Below, in pieces: positions 44,251 to 52,764 of a DNA stretch of 64,000 nt. The stretch is from NCBI RefSeq assembly GCF_041433555.1, contig NZ_JAPWBR010000005.1, positions 1 through 64,000 of the forward strand, read 5' to 3'. Below the pieces are notes generated by a model that had not been told where the DNA came from, ran no database searches, and saw only the letters and a program-made list of their open reading frames with translations. The translations under genes were made by a program, and so were the position numbers. Numbering within the stretch: position 1 is the stretch's first letter; every line of letters begins with the position of its first letter. The DNA is from Granulicatella sp041433555. Lineage in GTDB: Bacteria > Bacillota > Bacilli > Lactobacillales > Aerococcaceae.

Positions 44251-44589
44251 TATATCACAAAGAACGGAATGCGTACAATACGGATAAATGGAAGCCTAGA
44301 GCGATTGCTTAAGGAGTGGGAAGAATTATCCGGAAATGAAACGTATGTATTTCAGAACCGCAATAACTCGTTCTATTCATCCAATACAGCCGTTTACTGG
44401 TTAAATCAGATACTAGAAGGTACTAACTTCCCTAGAATCACTCCTCACGGTTTCAGACACACTCACGCGTCGTTATTAGCAGAAGCAGGAGCAGACTTAA
44501 AAGACATCCAGGATAGATTGATGTCGTTAGAAGGTCAAAAGGATAGTCAATCACTAAAAACGGAAAACAAAAAAACCACCGACTCGTAG
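44251..44589 (+). pseudogene. tyrosine recombinase (phage integrase) C-terminal remnant
   Basis: The open frame (about 106 residues from the ATG at 44269) shows RTIRINGSLERLLKEW and then ITPHGFRHTHASLLAEAGADL, i.e. the H-x-x-R box of tyrosine recombinases. The N-terminal domain is missing, and after DIQDRL the normal GHSS...Tyr region is replaced by a polar tail, so the catalytic tyrosine is lost. Inactive. Confidence 0.8.
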
Positions 44590-44596
44590 CCGGTGG
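44573..44596 (-). terminator. minus-direction terminator overlapping the integrase remnant
   Basis: CCACCG/CGGTGG stem followed by TTTTTTT in the minus direction. It may end the rlmH transcript, 140 bases downstream of its stop. Confidence 0.6.
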
Positions 44597-44739
44597 AAAA
44601 AAGGATTAGAAATATTTATTTGGGAGGATAAATATTCTCTTTGGGAATAATTAGAGTATAGAGGTACATTATGAAAATAGTATGAAAATACAATTTTCAT
44701 TTTGCATTTTCTTTTCACTTTTTCTATGAGTATCTTTAC

Positions 44740-45219
44740 TTATTTATGATAAGCGTGCCCTGCATTAATACGGAATGCGCGGTAAATTTGTTCGGTTAAT
44801 ACAAGTCTCATGAGTTGATGGGGTAAAGTAATACGCCCAAATGAGATTTTACGGTCGGCACGTTTTTTCACGGCCGGGCTTAACCCAAGAGATCCACCAA
44901 TCACAAAGACCATTGAGCTCTTCCCGTGCAACGCAAAGCTATCCATTTCTTTAGCTAATTGTTCAGAACTCACTAAGTCCCCTTCGATTGCCATGGCCAC
45001 GACAACGTCCCCATCTTTAATTTTAGCAAGGATGCGTTCTCCCTCTTTTTCGAGCACTTGTTCCATTTCTTTGTCGCTTAAATTTTCAGGCGCCTTTTCG
45101 TCTGGCACTTCTATTACTTGGAACTTACAGTAGCTGCCTAAGCGTTTCGCGTATTCATCGATTCCTTGTTTTAAATATTTTTCTTTCAGTTTTCCTACAC
45201 TCACAATGGTAATATTCAT
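44740..45219 (-). CDS. rlmH: 23S rRNA pseudouridine1915 N3-methyltransferase RlmH
   Basis: The protein has 159 residues, the standard length. It is a SPOUT methyltransferase acting on Psi1915 in helix 69 of the 70S ribosome. It has IVSVGKLKEKYLKQGIDEY at the N-terminus, the SAM-binding knot FVIGGSLGLSP, and the C-terminal ISFGRITLPHQLMRLVLTEQIYRAFRINAGHAYHK. Downstream of the DnaA-box cluster; B. subtilis rlmH (yydA) is reported to have DnaA-binding sites upstream too. Confidence 0.97.
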   Translation of the reverse strand: MNITIVSVGKLKEKYLKQGIDEYAKRLGSYCKFQVIEVPDEKAPENLSDKEMEQVLEKEGERILAKIKDGDVVVAMAIEGDLVSSEQLAKEMDSFALHGKSSMVFVIGGSLGLSPAVKKRADRKISFGRITLPHQLMRLVLTEQIYRAFRINAGHAYHK

Positions 45220-45282
45220 TTGATCCCCTCATTTCACAAATTATCTTACCTTTTTTTGACAAAAATTGCTTGTTTTATCCCT

Positions 45283-45673
45283 TTTTCCACAGTTATCCAC
45301 AAAGTTATCCACATGTACACATGTTCGCCCCTAAATTTTGGGCTTTTTTTATGAAAAACACTAGATATAGATTCAAAATTTTTATTTGTTATCTAATTGT
45401 TATATTTCCAACCGGTGTAAAAATACCAGTTATCCACAGTTATCCACACCGGGTTTGTGTATATAGAATCCTTGTTATATCAACGTTTTAAGTAACTGAC
45501 TCCAAAAGTTATCCACAATAAAATTTTATCATGTGAATAACTTTTTTCAATAAAATCCTATAATTAAGCCCTTTTTAGCCTATCCATTTTCAACACCGAT
45601 TTCCCACTTCACAGACTTGACAAGCCGTTAATGCCACAGTTTTCCACAGACTTATCCACATTTTTGTGGATAA
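45283..45673. other. DnaA-box cluster
   Basis: Perfect TTATCCACA at 45293, 45305, 45430, 45440, 45509 and 45652 (+), TGTGGATAA at 45665 (-), TGTGAATAA at 45532 (-, TTATTCACA). One-mismatch TTTTCCACA is at 45283 and 45640. AT-rich stretches (45360-45410, 45517-45570) lie between them. Density equals that of an oriC. Neighbouring dnaA is absent and the flanking genes run toward it from the right, so a DnaA-binding/titration locus is more likely than oriC. Confidence 0.85.
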
Positions 45674-45690
45674 CCTTGTGGAAATACACA

Positions 45691-45722
45691 AAAAAAGTCG
45701 AATAGCACTTCGCTATCCGACT
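45691..45722 (-). terminator. htrA terminator
   Basis: AGTCG-ATAGC...GCTAT-CGACT hairpin ending in TTTTTTT in the minus direction, right after the htrA stop. Confidence 0.85.
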
Positions 45723-45737
45723 CCTTATTCGTTATTG

Positions 45738-46949
45738 TTATAAACTTGGACTGTTCGTTTCTGTTAAAGAAATCGTTGTTGTTTGTTTTTGTCCATTTCT
45801 ATAGTATGTTACTTCAAGCTTATCGCCAACTTTATGGCTGTAAAGAACTTTACGTAAGTTTTGAATTCCTTGAATTTTTTGTCCATCCATTTCAACAATG
45901 ACATCGTAAGCTTGTAGTCCCGCAGCTTTTGCACTACCTTTCGCCATGACTTCTGCAATAACGACTCCGTTCTTCACATCTCGTGGTAAATTCAATTGCT
46001 CGATTACTCGTTCATTCACACTTGATAAGTTTACCATTGAAATTCCAAGAGCTGGACGTGTAATTTTCCCGTCCGTTTCGAGTTGCTTAATAATCGAAAC
46101 AACTTCGTTACTTGGAATTGCAAATCCCATCCCTTCAACAGACGACTTAGAAATCTTCATTGAGTTGATTCCGATGACTTGGCCAGCGCTATTAATTAAC
46201 GCACCACCTGAGTTCCCTGGGTTAATCGCTGCATCTGTTTGAATGGCCGTTACGACCCAGTCTTCTTGTCCATCGCCATCAACGTCTGTGGCAACAGCAC
46301 GGTTAGTTGCTGACACGATTCCTTGCGTTACACTTGTTGCGAATTCACTTCCAAGAGGAGAACCAATCGCAATCGCGGTTTGTCCAACTTCAACATCATC
46401 AGAATTTGCAAATTCAGCGACAGTTGAAACATTTGTATTGGCAATACGAATCACCGCTAAGTCTGTCCATTGGTCACTACCAACAAGCTCAGCTTTTTCA
46501 CGTGTCCCGTCTGCTAAAAGAACTTCTAATTCTTGTGATTTCGCAATAACGTGATAGTTCGTCACGATATAGGCATATCCACCCTCATTTTTATAAATGA
46601 CCCCACTACCTTCAGACGCAGTAGCTAATTCTCCTCCGGTTTGTTGTGTGCCGTATAAGTTATTTCTTGAAGTTGATTGTTTGTTAATCACTGAAACAAC
46701 CGCGTTCTTCACTTCAGCAACCACTTTTGTGATTTCTGTTCCACCTTTTGTGGCTGTGGATGTTTTTGTTGTTTCCACTTGTGTTTGTGAGGGTTGTGTA
46801 GCAGGTGTTGTTGCTTGGTTTGCTGGATTCGTTACAGCCATAATTCCAACTCCTCCGGCAACAGCGACTGCTCCTCCCAATAATCCGCCGATAAAGCCAT
46901 TTTTAAAAGCTTTCGATGATTTTTTTCTTTGTAATTGTTCTTGTGACAT
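45738..46949 (-). CDS. htrA: HtrA/DegP-type serine protease
   Basis: The protein has 403 residues. One membrane anchor (about residues 20-40) is followed by a Thr/Gln-rich linker. A trypsin-like domain has catalytic His in TNYHVI, Asp in TDLAVIR and Ser in NPGNSGGAL; a single PDZ domain is C-terminal (ALGISMVNLSS... VIVEMDGQKI). It is a surface quality-control protease. The gene follows walJ by 107 bases and is likely in or near the wal operon. Confidence 0.96.
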   Translation of the reverse strand: MSQEQLQRKKSSKAFKNGFIGGLLGGAVAVAGGVGIMAVTNPANQATTPATQPSQTQVETTKTSTATKGGTEITKVVAEVKNAVVSVINKQSTSRNNLYGTQQTGGELATASEGSGVIYKNEGGYAYIVTNYHVIAKSQELEVLLADGTREKAELVGSDQWTDLAVIRIANTNVSTVAEFANSDDVEVGQTAIAIGSPLGSEFATSVTQGIVSATNRAVATDVDGDGQEDWVVTAIQTDAAINPGNSGGALINSAGQVIGINSMKISKSSVEGMGFAIPSNEVVSIIKQLETDGKITRPALGISMVNLSSVNERVIEQLNLPRDVKNGVVIAEVMAKGSAKAAGLQAYDVIVEMDGQKIQGIQNLRKVLYSHKVGDKLEVTYYRNGQKQTTTISLTETNSPSL

Positions 46950-47056
46950 CTGCTCACTCCTCTCGTTTGTAAATATACAATAGTTTTTTCATATGAAATT
47001 TATATGAAATAAAGCTTATAGAGTACTTAAAAAACTCTTTCGAACTTGCTAAATTT

Positions 47057-47860
47057 TTAAACGGTAAATAATTTTGTGGGTTCATACGGATCCGTATGAT
47101 AGAGCTCGAACGCCTGATGAACGCCTTTATCATGCGTTTGGAAGATACTTTCGGCTGTTTGATAGGCGATTTCCTTCATGTTATTATCTTGACTTAAGTG
47201 TCCTAGATAAATTCGTTTCGTGCGGTCACCCATCATTTCACACATCGCAAGCGCGCCATCATCATTCGATAAATGACCCTTGTCGCTTAAGATACGTTGT
47301 TTCAAATGCCAAGCGTAAGGTCCCATTCGAAGCATTTCTAAATCATGATTGCTTTCGATGAGATACGCATCTGCATTTTTCAACAAACCTCTTAGCTTAT
47401 CACTCACATAACCCGTGTCTGTCAGCATCACGAACTGCTTGCCTTCGTGTTGGAAACTATAAAATTGAGGAGCTGCCGCATCATGCGATACGGCAAAACT
47501 CATGACATCTAAGTCTCCAAACGTGAGCGTGTCTCCGGTATTGAAGATTTCCTGTTGTTCGAGAGCGACTTTCCCAATCTTTCCAGCCATGGCTTGCCAT
47601 GTTTTTTCATTGGCATAGATTGGAATCCCGTATTTACGAGCCAGAACCCCAATTCCTTTAATATGGTCAGAATGTTCATGGGTGACGAGAATGGCATCCA
47701 CATCCGAAATGGAGCGATCAATCTTCTCCATTTGCGCAGTAATGGCTTTACCAGTGAGTCCACAGTCCACTAATATTTTTTGTTTTGGCGTTTCGATGTA
47801 AGTAGCATTCCCCGAGCTACCACTCGCGAGTAAACTCACTTTCAAACCTTGTTCTTGCAT
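47057..47860 (-). CDS. walJ: WalJ/YycJ (VicX) MBL-fold hydrolase
   Basis: The protein has 267 residues. The metal motif is HEHSDHIKGIG, with further ligands in SHDAAAPQFY and SNHD.EMLR. The start MQEQGLKVSLLASGSSGNATY is typical. WalJ is conserved in the walRK operon and is suggested to act in nuclease or repair functions coupled to cell-wall homeostasis. It comes 13 bases after walI. Confidence 0.93.
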   Translation of the reverse strand: MQEQGLKVSLLASGSSGNATYIETPKQKILVDCGLTGKAITAQMEKIDRSISDVDAILVTHEHSDHIKGIGVLARKYGIPIYANEKTWQAMAGKIGKVALEQQEIFNTGDTLTFGDLDVMSFAVSHDAAAPQFYSFQHEGKQFVMLTDTGYVSDKLRGLLKNADAYLIESNHDLEMLRMGPYAWHLKQRILSDKGHLSNDDGALAMCEMMGDRTKRIYLGHLSQDNNMKEIAYQTAESIFQTHDKGVHQAFELYHTDPYEPTKLFTV

Positions 47861-47873
47861 GTTTATTCCCTTC

Positions 47874-48743
47874 TTATTGTTGTTGTAGACTTTGCGTTGT
47901 TGTTGTGTTATTTGTTGTTGTACGCTGCGTTTGCGTATTCGTTGTTTCTAGCGTTTCATTCGCTAGAACCGTTCCATGAATTGCATCCACACGCCGAGCG
48001 ATTAATTGTCCGTCAGCTTGGCGTATTTCAATATACCACGCAGGTGAGTAAATTGAAAAATCTTTTAGTACAAGCGATTGATAATACGATAATTTTACCG
48101 ATTGAACGGTTGCCTTCGACGAAATTCGTCCGGCTAAGTAAAGAATCTCAACCGCCCTTTGAGCTGTAATCAATTCACGCTCTTTCCCAAGTACTTGCAC
48201 ACTTCCCGCATAAGTCTGTTCATAGCTTACGACTTGGTCATTGGCATTTACTGTAAAGATAATTTGACTCGAGCCATCCATAATCGTTAACTTATCTGCT
48301 TTTTGTGTATAAATTACTTTGCGGGTTGTTGGATTATAAGATGACCATGTGTATTGGTCTCCAAAAGCCACTTGATTATTTTCAACGATTTTTGTTAAAT
48401 CCGCAAAGCTATCTGCAGATACAGATCCGCTTAAGTCTAATTGGATTGGTGTCACAAATTGCCCGTTAATAATATTTTTTTCTAGCGTTACGACTTGATT
48501 TGGTAAACTAGACAATTTTCCATCTGTAGATTCCGGTGTTACTTGAATAATCGGAACGGACTCTACTGTCGCATTTAGCGTTGGTAATGTAATTCCGTCT
48601 AACTTCATTTGGTCAATGACGTTAATACTTGTATTCAACGGATTTTTCACATCAGATCTTTTTTGCCATACTAATCCGAATAAGAATAAATCAAGGATAA
48701 AGAAGCAGACGATGAGGACGACTGCACTTCTCTTAAAATCCAT
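47874..48743 (-). CDS. walI: WalI/YycI regulatory protein
   Basis: The protein has 289 residues. An ATG at 48743 behind GGGAGGTG overlaps the walH stop. One N-terminal membrane helix (RSAVVLIVCFFILDLFLFGLV) precedes an extracellular YycI domain with a polyglutamine/threonine tail. It binds WalK's membrane region with WalH and restrains it (family knowledge). Confidence 0.88.
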   Translation of the reverse strand: MDFKRSAVVLIVCFFILDLFLFGLVWQKRSDVKNPLNTSINVIDQMKLDGITLPTLNATVESVPIIQVTPESTDGKLSSLPNQVVTLEKNIINGQFVTPIQLDLSGSVSADSFADLTKIVENNQVAFGDQYTWSSYNPTTRKVIYTQKADKLTIMDGSSQIIFTVNANDQVVSYEQTYAGSVQVLGKERELITAQRAVEILYLAGRISSKATVQSVKLSYYQSLVLKDFSIYSPAWYIEIRQADGQLIARRVDAIHGTVLANETLETTNTQTQRTTTNNTTTTQSLQQQ

Positions 48744-50091
48744 CTGCGTCACCTCCCGTTGTTTGCGGTCCGTTCGCTGGTTCTGTCTGATGCTTCTCTG
48801 CTTTTAATTCAGCAAGCGTCTTCCAGGTTCCATTCTTTTTGATGTACCACGTTGGCGTAAATTCAACGATTTGAACACTCTCGCTACTAATCGTCCATGA
48901 ATAGCCGATTCGAATATCTTCAATCTCATTCATGACGAAGCCTTCGTTCAACATTTCAGTGACGATCGTCTTCCCACCAACAACCGTTACCTTCTTACTT
49001 TTCGTTGGTAAAGGTGTTTGTGCGATTAGCGATGAAGTTCTCATTTTTTCGATGCCATTCGTGTTGGCTTTTATTTGCGTAAATCCTTCTTTTCCGCTCG
49101 ATAAAATTGGATACGAATCGACATAGCGGACAAAATCAACAATATTATTATTTAAATCCACTGAGAATAGACTCACACCTAATTGCCAACCTCCAAGACG
49201 TTTCATCTGATTGAAAGTTTGCGTTAAGTTATTCGTATAGAGTAGCGTTTCTTCTCCTGAACGGTTCTCAAAGAAAGTAACTACATTCGTTGTACGGTCC
49301 AATTTCAATTGCGACAAGTTATCATTGTACACAACTGTCTTTCCGTCTCCACGCGTACGAATTTCTGATTGGTTAGTAAATAATTGAGTAATGTAGAAAC
49401 TCATCGGGATTTGTTCGATTAAGTAGGCCGATTGTTCAACATTCAAATTATCTTGTTCGACAAAGAATTGTTTTGTCTTTCCACGATAAGATTCGACTTC
49501 ATAGAAGTCACTATCCGCATATAATGCTTCGAGTTCTGTTTTGAGACTCTCATCAATTTTTGCACTGTAGAGTTGTTTATTCTCGTCGTTAATGAAGTAC
49601 GCTGTATGAGGATCGTCCGTACGAATCACAATGCGTGAGAAACGATCATTGCTTAAGTCCTCATTATTTGCATCGAAGTAGCGACTCAAAATCCCAAACG
49701 AATGTAATCCATCAAATAGAATTTCAATGCGCGCTTCACGCAAGACAAGATTTTCATAAGTAGTCTCATCCATCGTTTCCAGACGCGTTAAATTCGTAAA
49801 TCGTTTATTTAAATGACTGTTCACTTCTCTCATAATTGAAGCGCTACTTGTCATTTCGTATTTATTTTTATTCGTTAACACTAAACGAGTGGGTCTGAAG
49901 ACATCCTCCATCGAATAGGTTGCACGAACTTGTACACCTGTATCTTGTTGTGTTGCAACTTTATTATTATTTTGCTTTTGATTCGTAAAGAAATCAACCG
50001 GACGTACTACGATGAGATACGTAAACACAAAGCTAATGGCCATTAAAACAAGGAGTGTCGTTAGCATTGCACGATAACGTTTAAAATTCAT
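48733..50091 (-). CDS. walH: WalH/YycH regulatory protein
   Basis: The protein has 452 residues from MNFKRYRAM at 50091; a longer in-frame start lies inside walK and is not supported. One membrane helix (LTTLLVLMAISFVFTYLIVV) is followed by a long extracellular YycH domain. It works with WalI to limit WalK activity. Its start overlaps the walK stop by 11 bases. Confidence 0.88.
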   Translation of the reverse strand: MNFKRYRAMLTTLLVLMAISFVFTYLIVVRPVDFFTNQKQNNNKVATQQDTGVQVRATYSMEDVFRPTRLVLTNKNKYEMTSSASIMREVNSHLNKRFTNLTRLETMDETTYENLVLREARIEILFDGLHSFGILSRYFDANNEDLSNDRFSRIVIRTDDPHTAYFINDENKQLYSAKIDESLKTELEALYADSDFYEVESYRGKTKQFFVEQDNLNVEQSAYLIEQIPMSFYITQLFTNQSEIRTRGDGKTVVYNDNLSQLKLDRTTNVVTFFENRSGEETLLYTNNLTQTFNQMKRLGGWQLGVSLFSVDLNNNIVDFVRYVDSYPILSSGKEGFTQIKANTNGIEKMRTSSLIAQTPLPTKSKKVTVVGGKTIVTEMLNEGFVMNEIEDIRIGYSWTISSESVQIVEFTPTWYIKKNGTWKTLAELKAEKHQTEPANGPQTTGGDADGF

Positions 50092-51937
50092 CCCATTCAC
50101 CGTCCTCTTCAAATGGAACATATGGTAGAGAAACAAAGAATGTAGATCCTTTATTTTCAATACTGTTCACCCAAATTTTTCCACCGTGTAATTGAACGAC
50201 TTCTTTCGCAATAGCCAGTCCAAGACCACTACCACCCATTGCTCTTGAGCGAGCCTTATCTACACGATAGAATCGGTCGAATAAGTGTGGAATATCCTTA
50301 CGAGGAATTCCCAACCCTTCGTCACTTACACTCACGATTAAATCCGTATGAGTTTCCATTAAACGAACGATAATACGACCCCCGTCTGGAGAATATTTAA
50401 TCGCATTATTGATAATATTATCCAACACTTGCGTCATCTTATCTTGGTCAATTTCAACCCATAAATCTCGTTGTGTGATATCCGTTAAAATACGGTAATT
50501 CTTTTCACGATATTGGTCACTTGAAAGCACCATATCGAAACGGTTGGCAATATGTTTCACCAACTCGTTCATATTCACGAACTCCTTATCGAGTTCAAGA
50601 CGGTTTTGGTCCATACGCGATAAGTTGAGTAAGTCCGTAATCATACGCATCATACGGTCTGTTTCAGTTTCGATAACATGTAAGAATTCTGGCGCAATTT
50701 CTTTATTTTCCCATGCCCCATCCACTAACGCTTCTGTATAACTCTTAATACTTGTTAGTGGAGTACGTAATTCGTGGGAAACGTTCGATACGAAATTACG
50801 ACGTTCGCGGTCGATTTTCTCTTGTTCGGTAACGTCTGTTAATACGCAGACAAGACCGCTAATAAATCCAGATTCACGTTGAATCACTGAGAACTCACAT
50901 TGCACGATGGTATCTTCGCCATCTTCTTCAAACGTAATCATACGTTCTTCTTGAGACTCAAGTAAATCCCTGAAAGTAACAGTACGGTCGAGTCTTAATA
51001 CATCTAATAATGGTGTCCCGACAATTCGTTCGCTACGTAAGTTTAAAATATCTAACGCTGCCGCATTGATAATTACAATACGTCCACGACGGTCGGTCGC
51101 AATTACCCCGTCACTCATATGACGTAGGACACTATCCAACCTTTGCCGTTCCGCTTCGGTCCCTTCTTGCGCTTCTTTAATCTTCACAGAGAGGTCGTTA
51201 ATGGCTTGCCCTAATTGACCAAGCTCGTCATCTCCGTAAATCATCACTTCACCCGTATAGTTTCCTTCAGCAATCTGTTCCGTTTGTTGCTTCATCTCTG
51301 CGATTGGACGCGTAATCCCTTGTGAAATCATCACGGTAATCACGATAGCCAAAATAATGACAAAGATAGAAGAACTAATAAAGATAACCCCGATATCTTT
51401 GACTTGCGTATAACGCGATTCGAAATTCGATGTTACTGAAATAATCCCAACCGGATTCCCTGAAGCAGTATTCACTGGGTCAATCGGTGAAACGTATTTC
51501 CAATAACGCGTTTCGCCTTCCGTGAAGTTATAACTTTGCACGGTATTCGACACAACGACTTGTTGAACGTCCGCTTCTGTTGAACGTGTTCCAACCACAG
51601 ACTGCTGCGTTTGGTTCGTTGTTCCCAAAATATATCCTTGCATGTCCATGATGCGAATTTCGACAATACTATTCCCTGTTGGGTAATCTTGTAATAATTG
51701 CGAAATTTCAGACATCTTCGCTTCATCGGTCGCATCTTTTGCCAAAATCGGCTGCACGTTATTCTTCAAGAACCCTACTTGCAGTTGGATTTGTTCCTGG
51801 AAGTTAGACACCATTTGCGACTCTAATTGTGTTAAGAAGTTCGCAACAATGAGTTGCAGCGAAATAACTAAGAGCAAGATGAACAGCATCGGAATCTTAA
51901 ATTGAATGGAACGAAAGAATCGTTTCATTTTCTTCAT
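50081..51937 (-). CDS. walK: sensor histidine kinase WalK (VicK/YycG)
   Basis: The protein has 618 residues: two membrane helices (about 13-32 and 184-204) with a large outer sensor loop, HAMP (about 205-257), PAS (DSVLRHMSDGVIATDRRGRI), H-box NVSHELRTPLTSIKSY and ATPase boxes NNAIKYSPD, DEGLGIPR, GGSGLGLAI. It controls wall-hydrolase genes and is usually essential. Two membrane helices mark it as non-streptococcal. It is separated from walR by a hairpin at 51971-52009. Confidence 0.97.
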   Translation of the reverse strand: MKKMKRFFRSIQFKIPMLFILLLVISLQLIVANFLTQLESQMVSNFQEQIQLQVGFLKNNVQPILAKDATDEAKMSEISQLLQDYPTGNSIVEIRIMDMQGYILGTTNQTQQSVVGTRSTEADVQQVVVSNTVQSYNFTEGETRYWKYVSPIDPVNTASGNPVGIISVTSNFESRYTQVKDIGVIFISSSIFVIILAIVITVMISQGITRPIAEMKQQTEQIAEGNYTGEVMIYGDDELGQLGQAINDLSVKIKEAQEGTEAERQRLDSVLRHMSDGVIATDRRGRIVIINAAALDILNLRSERIVGTPLLDVLRLDRTVTFRDLLESQEERMITFEEDGEDTIVQCEFSVIQRESGFISGLVCVLTDVTEQEKIDRERRNFVSNVSHELRTPLTSIKSYTEALVDGAWENKEIAPEFLHVIETETDRMMRMITDLLNLSRMDQNRLELDKEFVNMNELVKHIANRFDMVLSSDQYREKNYRILTDITQRDLWVEIDQDKMTQVLDNIINNAIKYSPDGGRIIVRLMETHTDLIVSVSDEGLGIPRKDIPHLFDRFYRVDKARSRAMGGSGLGLAIAKEVVQLHGGKIWVNSIENKGSTFFVSLPYVPFEEDGEWDEF

Positions 51938-51970
51938 GAGTCATTTTCCCCTCTACTTTTTAGAAAAATA

Positions 51971-52009
51971 CGCTTTTCTTGCCGGTAGTTCAGGTGGCAA
52001 GGAAAAGCG
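51971..52009 (-). terminator. intercistronic hairpin between walR and walK
   Basis: CGCTTTTCCTTGCC / GGCAAGAAAAGCG stem with one bulge, followed by TATTTTT in the minus direction. It has the form of a weak intrinsic terminator inside the operon and may lower walK relative to walR. Confidence 0.6.
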
Positions 52010-52019
52010 CATTTCAATC

Positions 52020-52736
52020 TTAAGCTTCTTTTTCTTGATCTGGGGTCTTAATATAGTAACCTACCCCACGACGAGTCATAATCCATGTTGGGTGACTCGG
52101 TGTATCTTCGATTTTTTCACGTAAGCGACGTACCGTAACGTCCACTGTACGCACATCTCCGAAGTAATCATATCCCCACACCGTTTGCAATAGGTGCTCA
52201 CGTGTGATTACTTGCCCGATATGTTTTGCTAAGTAGTGAAGTAATTCGAACTCACGGTGCGTTAATTCGATTTCTTCGCCACGTTTTGAAACCACATAAG
52301 CATCTTCATGGATAATGAGTGAGCCTAATACGATTTCGTTAGCTGTTTTTTCTTCTTCTGCTTCCGCTGGAGCTAATTGTTGACGACGTAAGTTTGCTTT
52401 CACACGTGCGATTAACTCACGGTTTGAGAAAGGTTTTGTCACATAGTCATCGGCTCCAAGTTCAAGACCTAAAACTTTATCGATTTCAGAATCTTTGGCT
52501 GTCACCATGATAATTGGGACATTGCTTGTTTTACGGATTTCACGGCATACTTCTAAGCCATCAATTTTCGGTAACATTAAGTCTAAAATAACTAAATCTG
52601 GATTTTTTTCGTTGAAAGCCACCAGACCCTCTTCACCGTCAAAGGCTGTGATTACTTCAAAGCCCTCTTTTGTAAGACTAAACTTGACGATGTCTGAAAT
52701 TGGCTTCTCATCATCTACAACTAGGATTTTTTTCAT
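52020..52736 (-). CDS. walR: response regulator WalR (VicR/YycF)
   Basis: The protein has 238 residues. Receiver domain: DDE near residue 9, phospho-acceptor in VILDLMLPKIDGLE, Lys in DDYVTKPFSNRELIARVKANLRR. The winged-helix domain has HREFELLHYLAKHIGQVITREHLL and the recognition helix DVTVRRLREKIEDTPSHPTWI. Start MKKILVVDDEKPISD. It regulates peptidoglycan remodelling. 29 bases after purA. Confidence 0.98.
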   Translation of the reverse strand: MKKILVVDDEKPISDIVKFSLTKEGFEVITAFDGEEGLVAFNEKNPDLVILDLMLPKIDGLEVCREIRKTSNVPIIMVTAKDSEIDKVLGLELGADDYVTKPFSNRELIARVKANLRRQQLAPAEAEEEKTANEIVLGSLIIHEDAYVVSKRGEEIELTHREFELLHYLAKHIGQVITREHLLQTVWGYDYFGDVRTVDVTVRRLREKIEDTPSHPTWIMTRRGVGYYIKTPDQEKEA

Positions 52737-52764
52737 ATAAATCCTCCTTTACTCTATTACTTTT

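Noticed and set aside
45283..45673. Calling this the chromosomal origin oriC
   Set aside because: Box density fits, but dnaA is not adjacent and the right-hand core genes would all be head-on to replication. Kept as a DnaA-box cluster.
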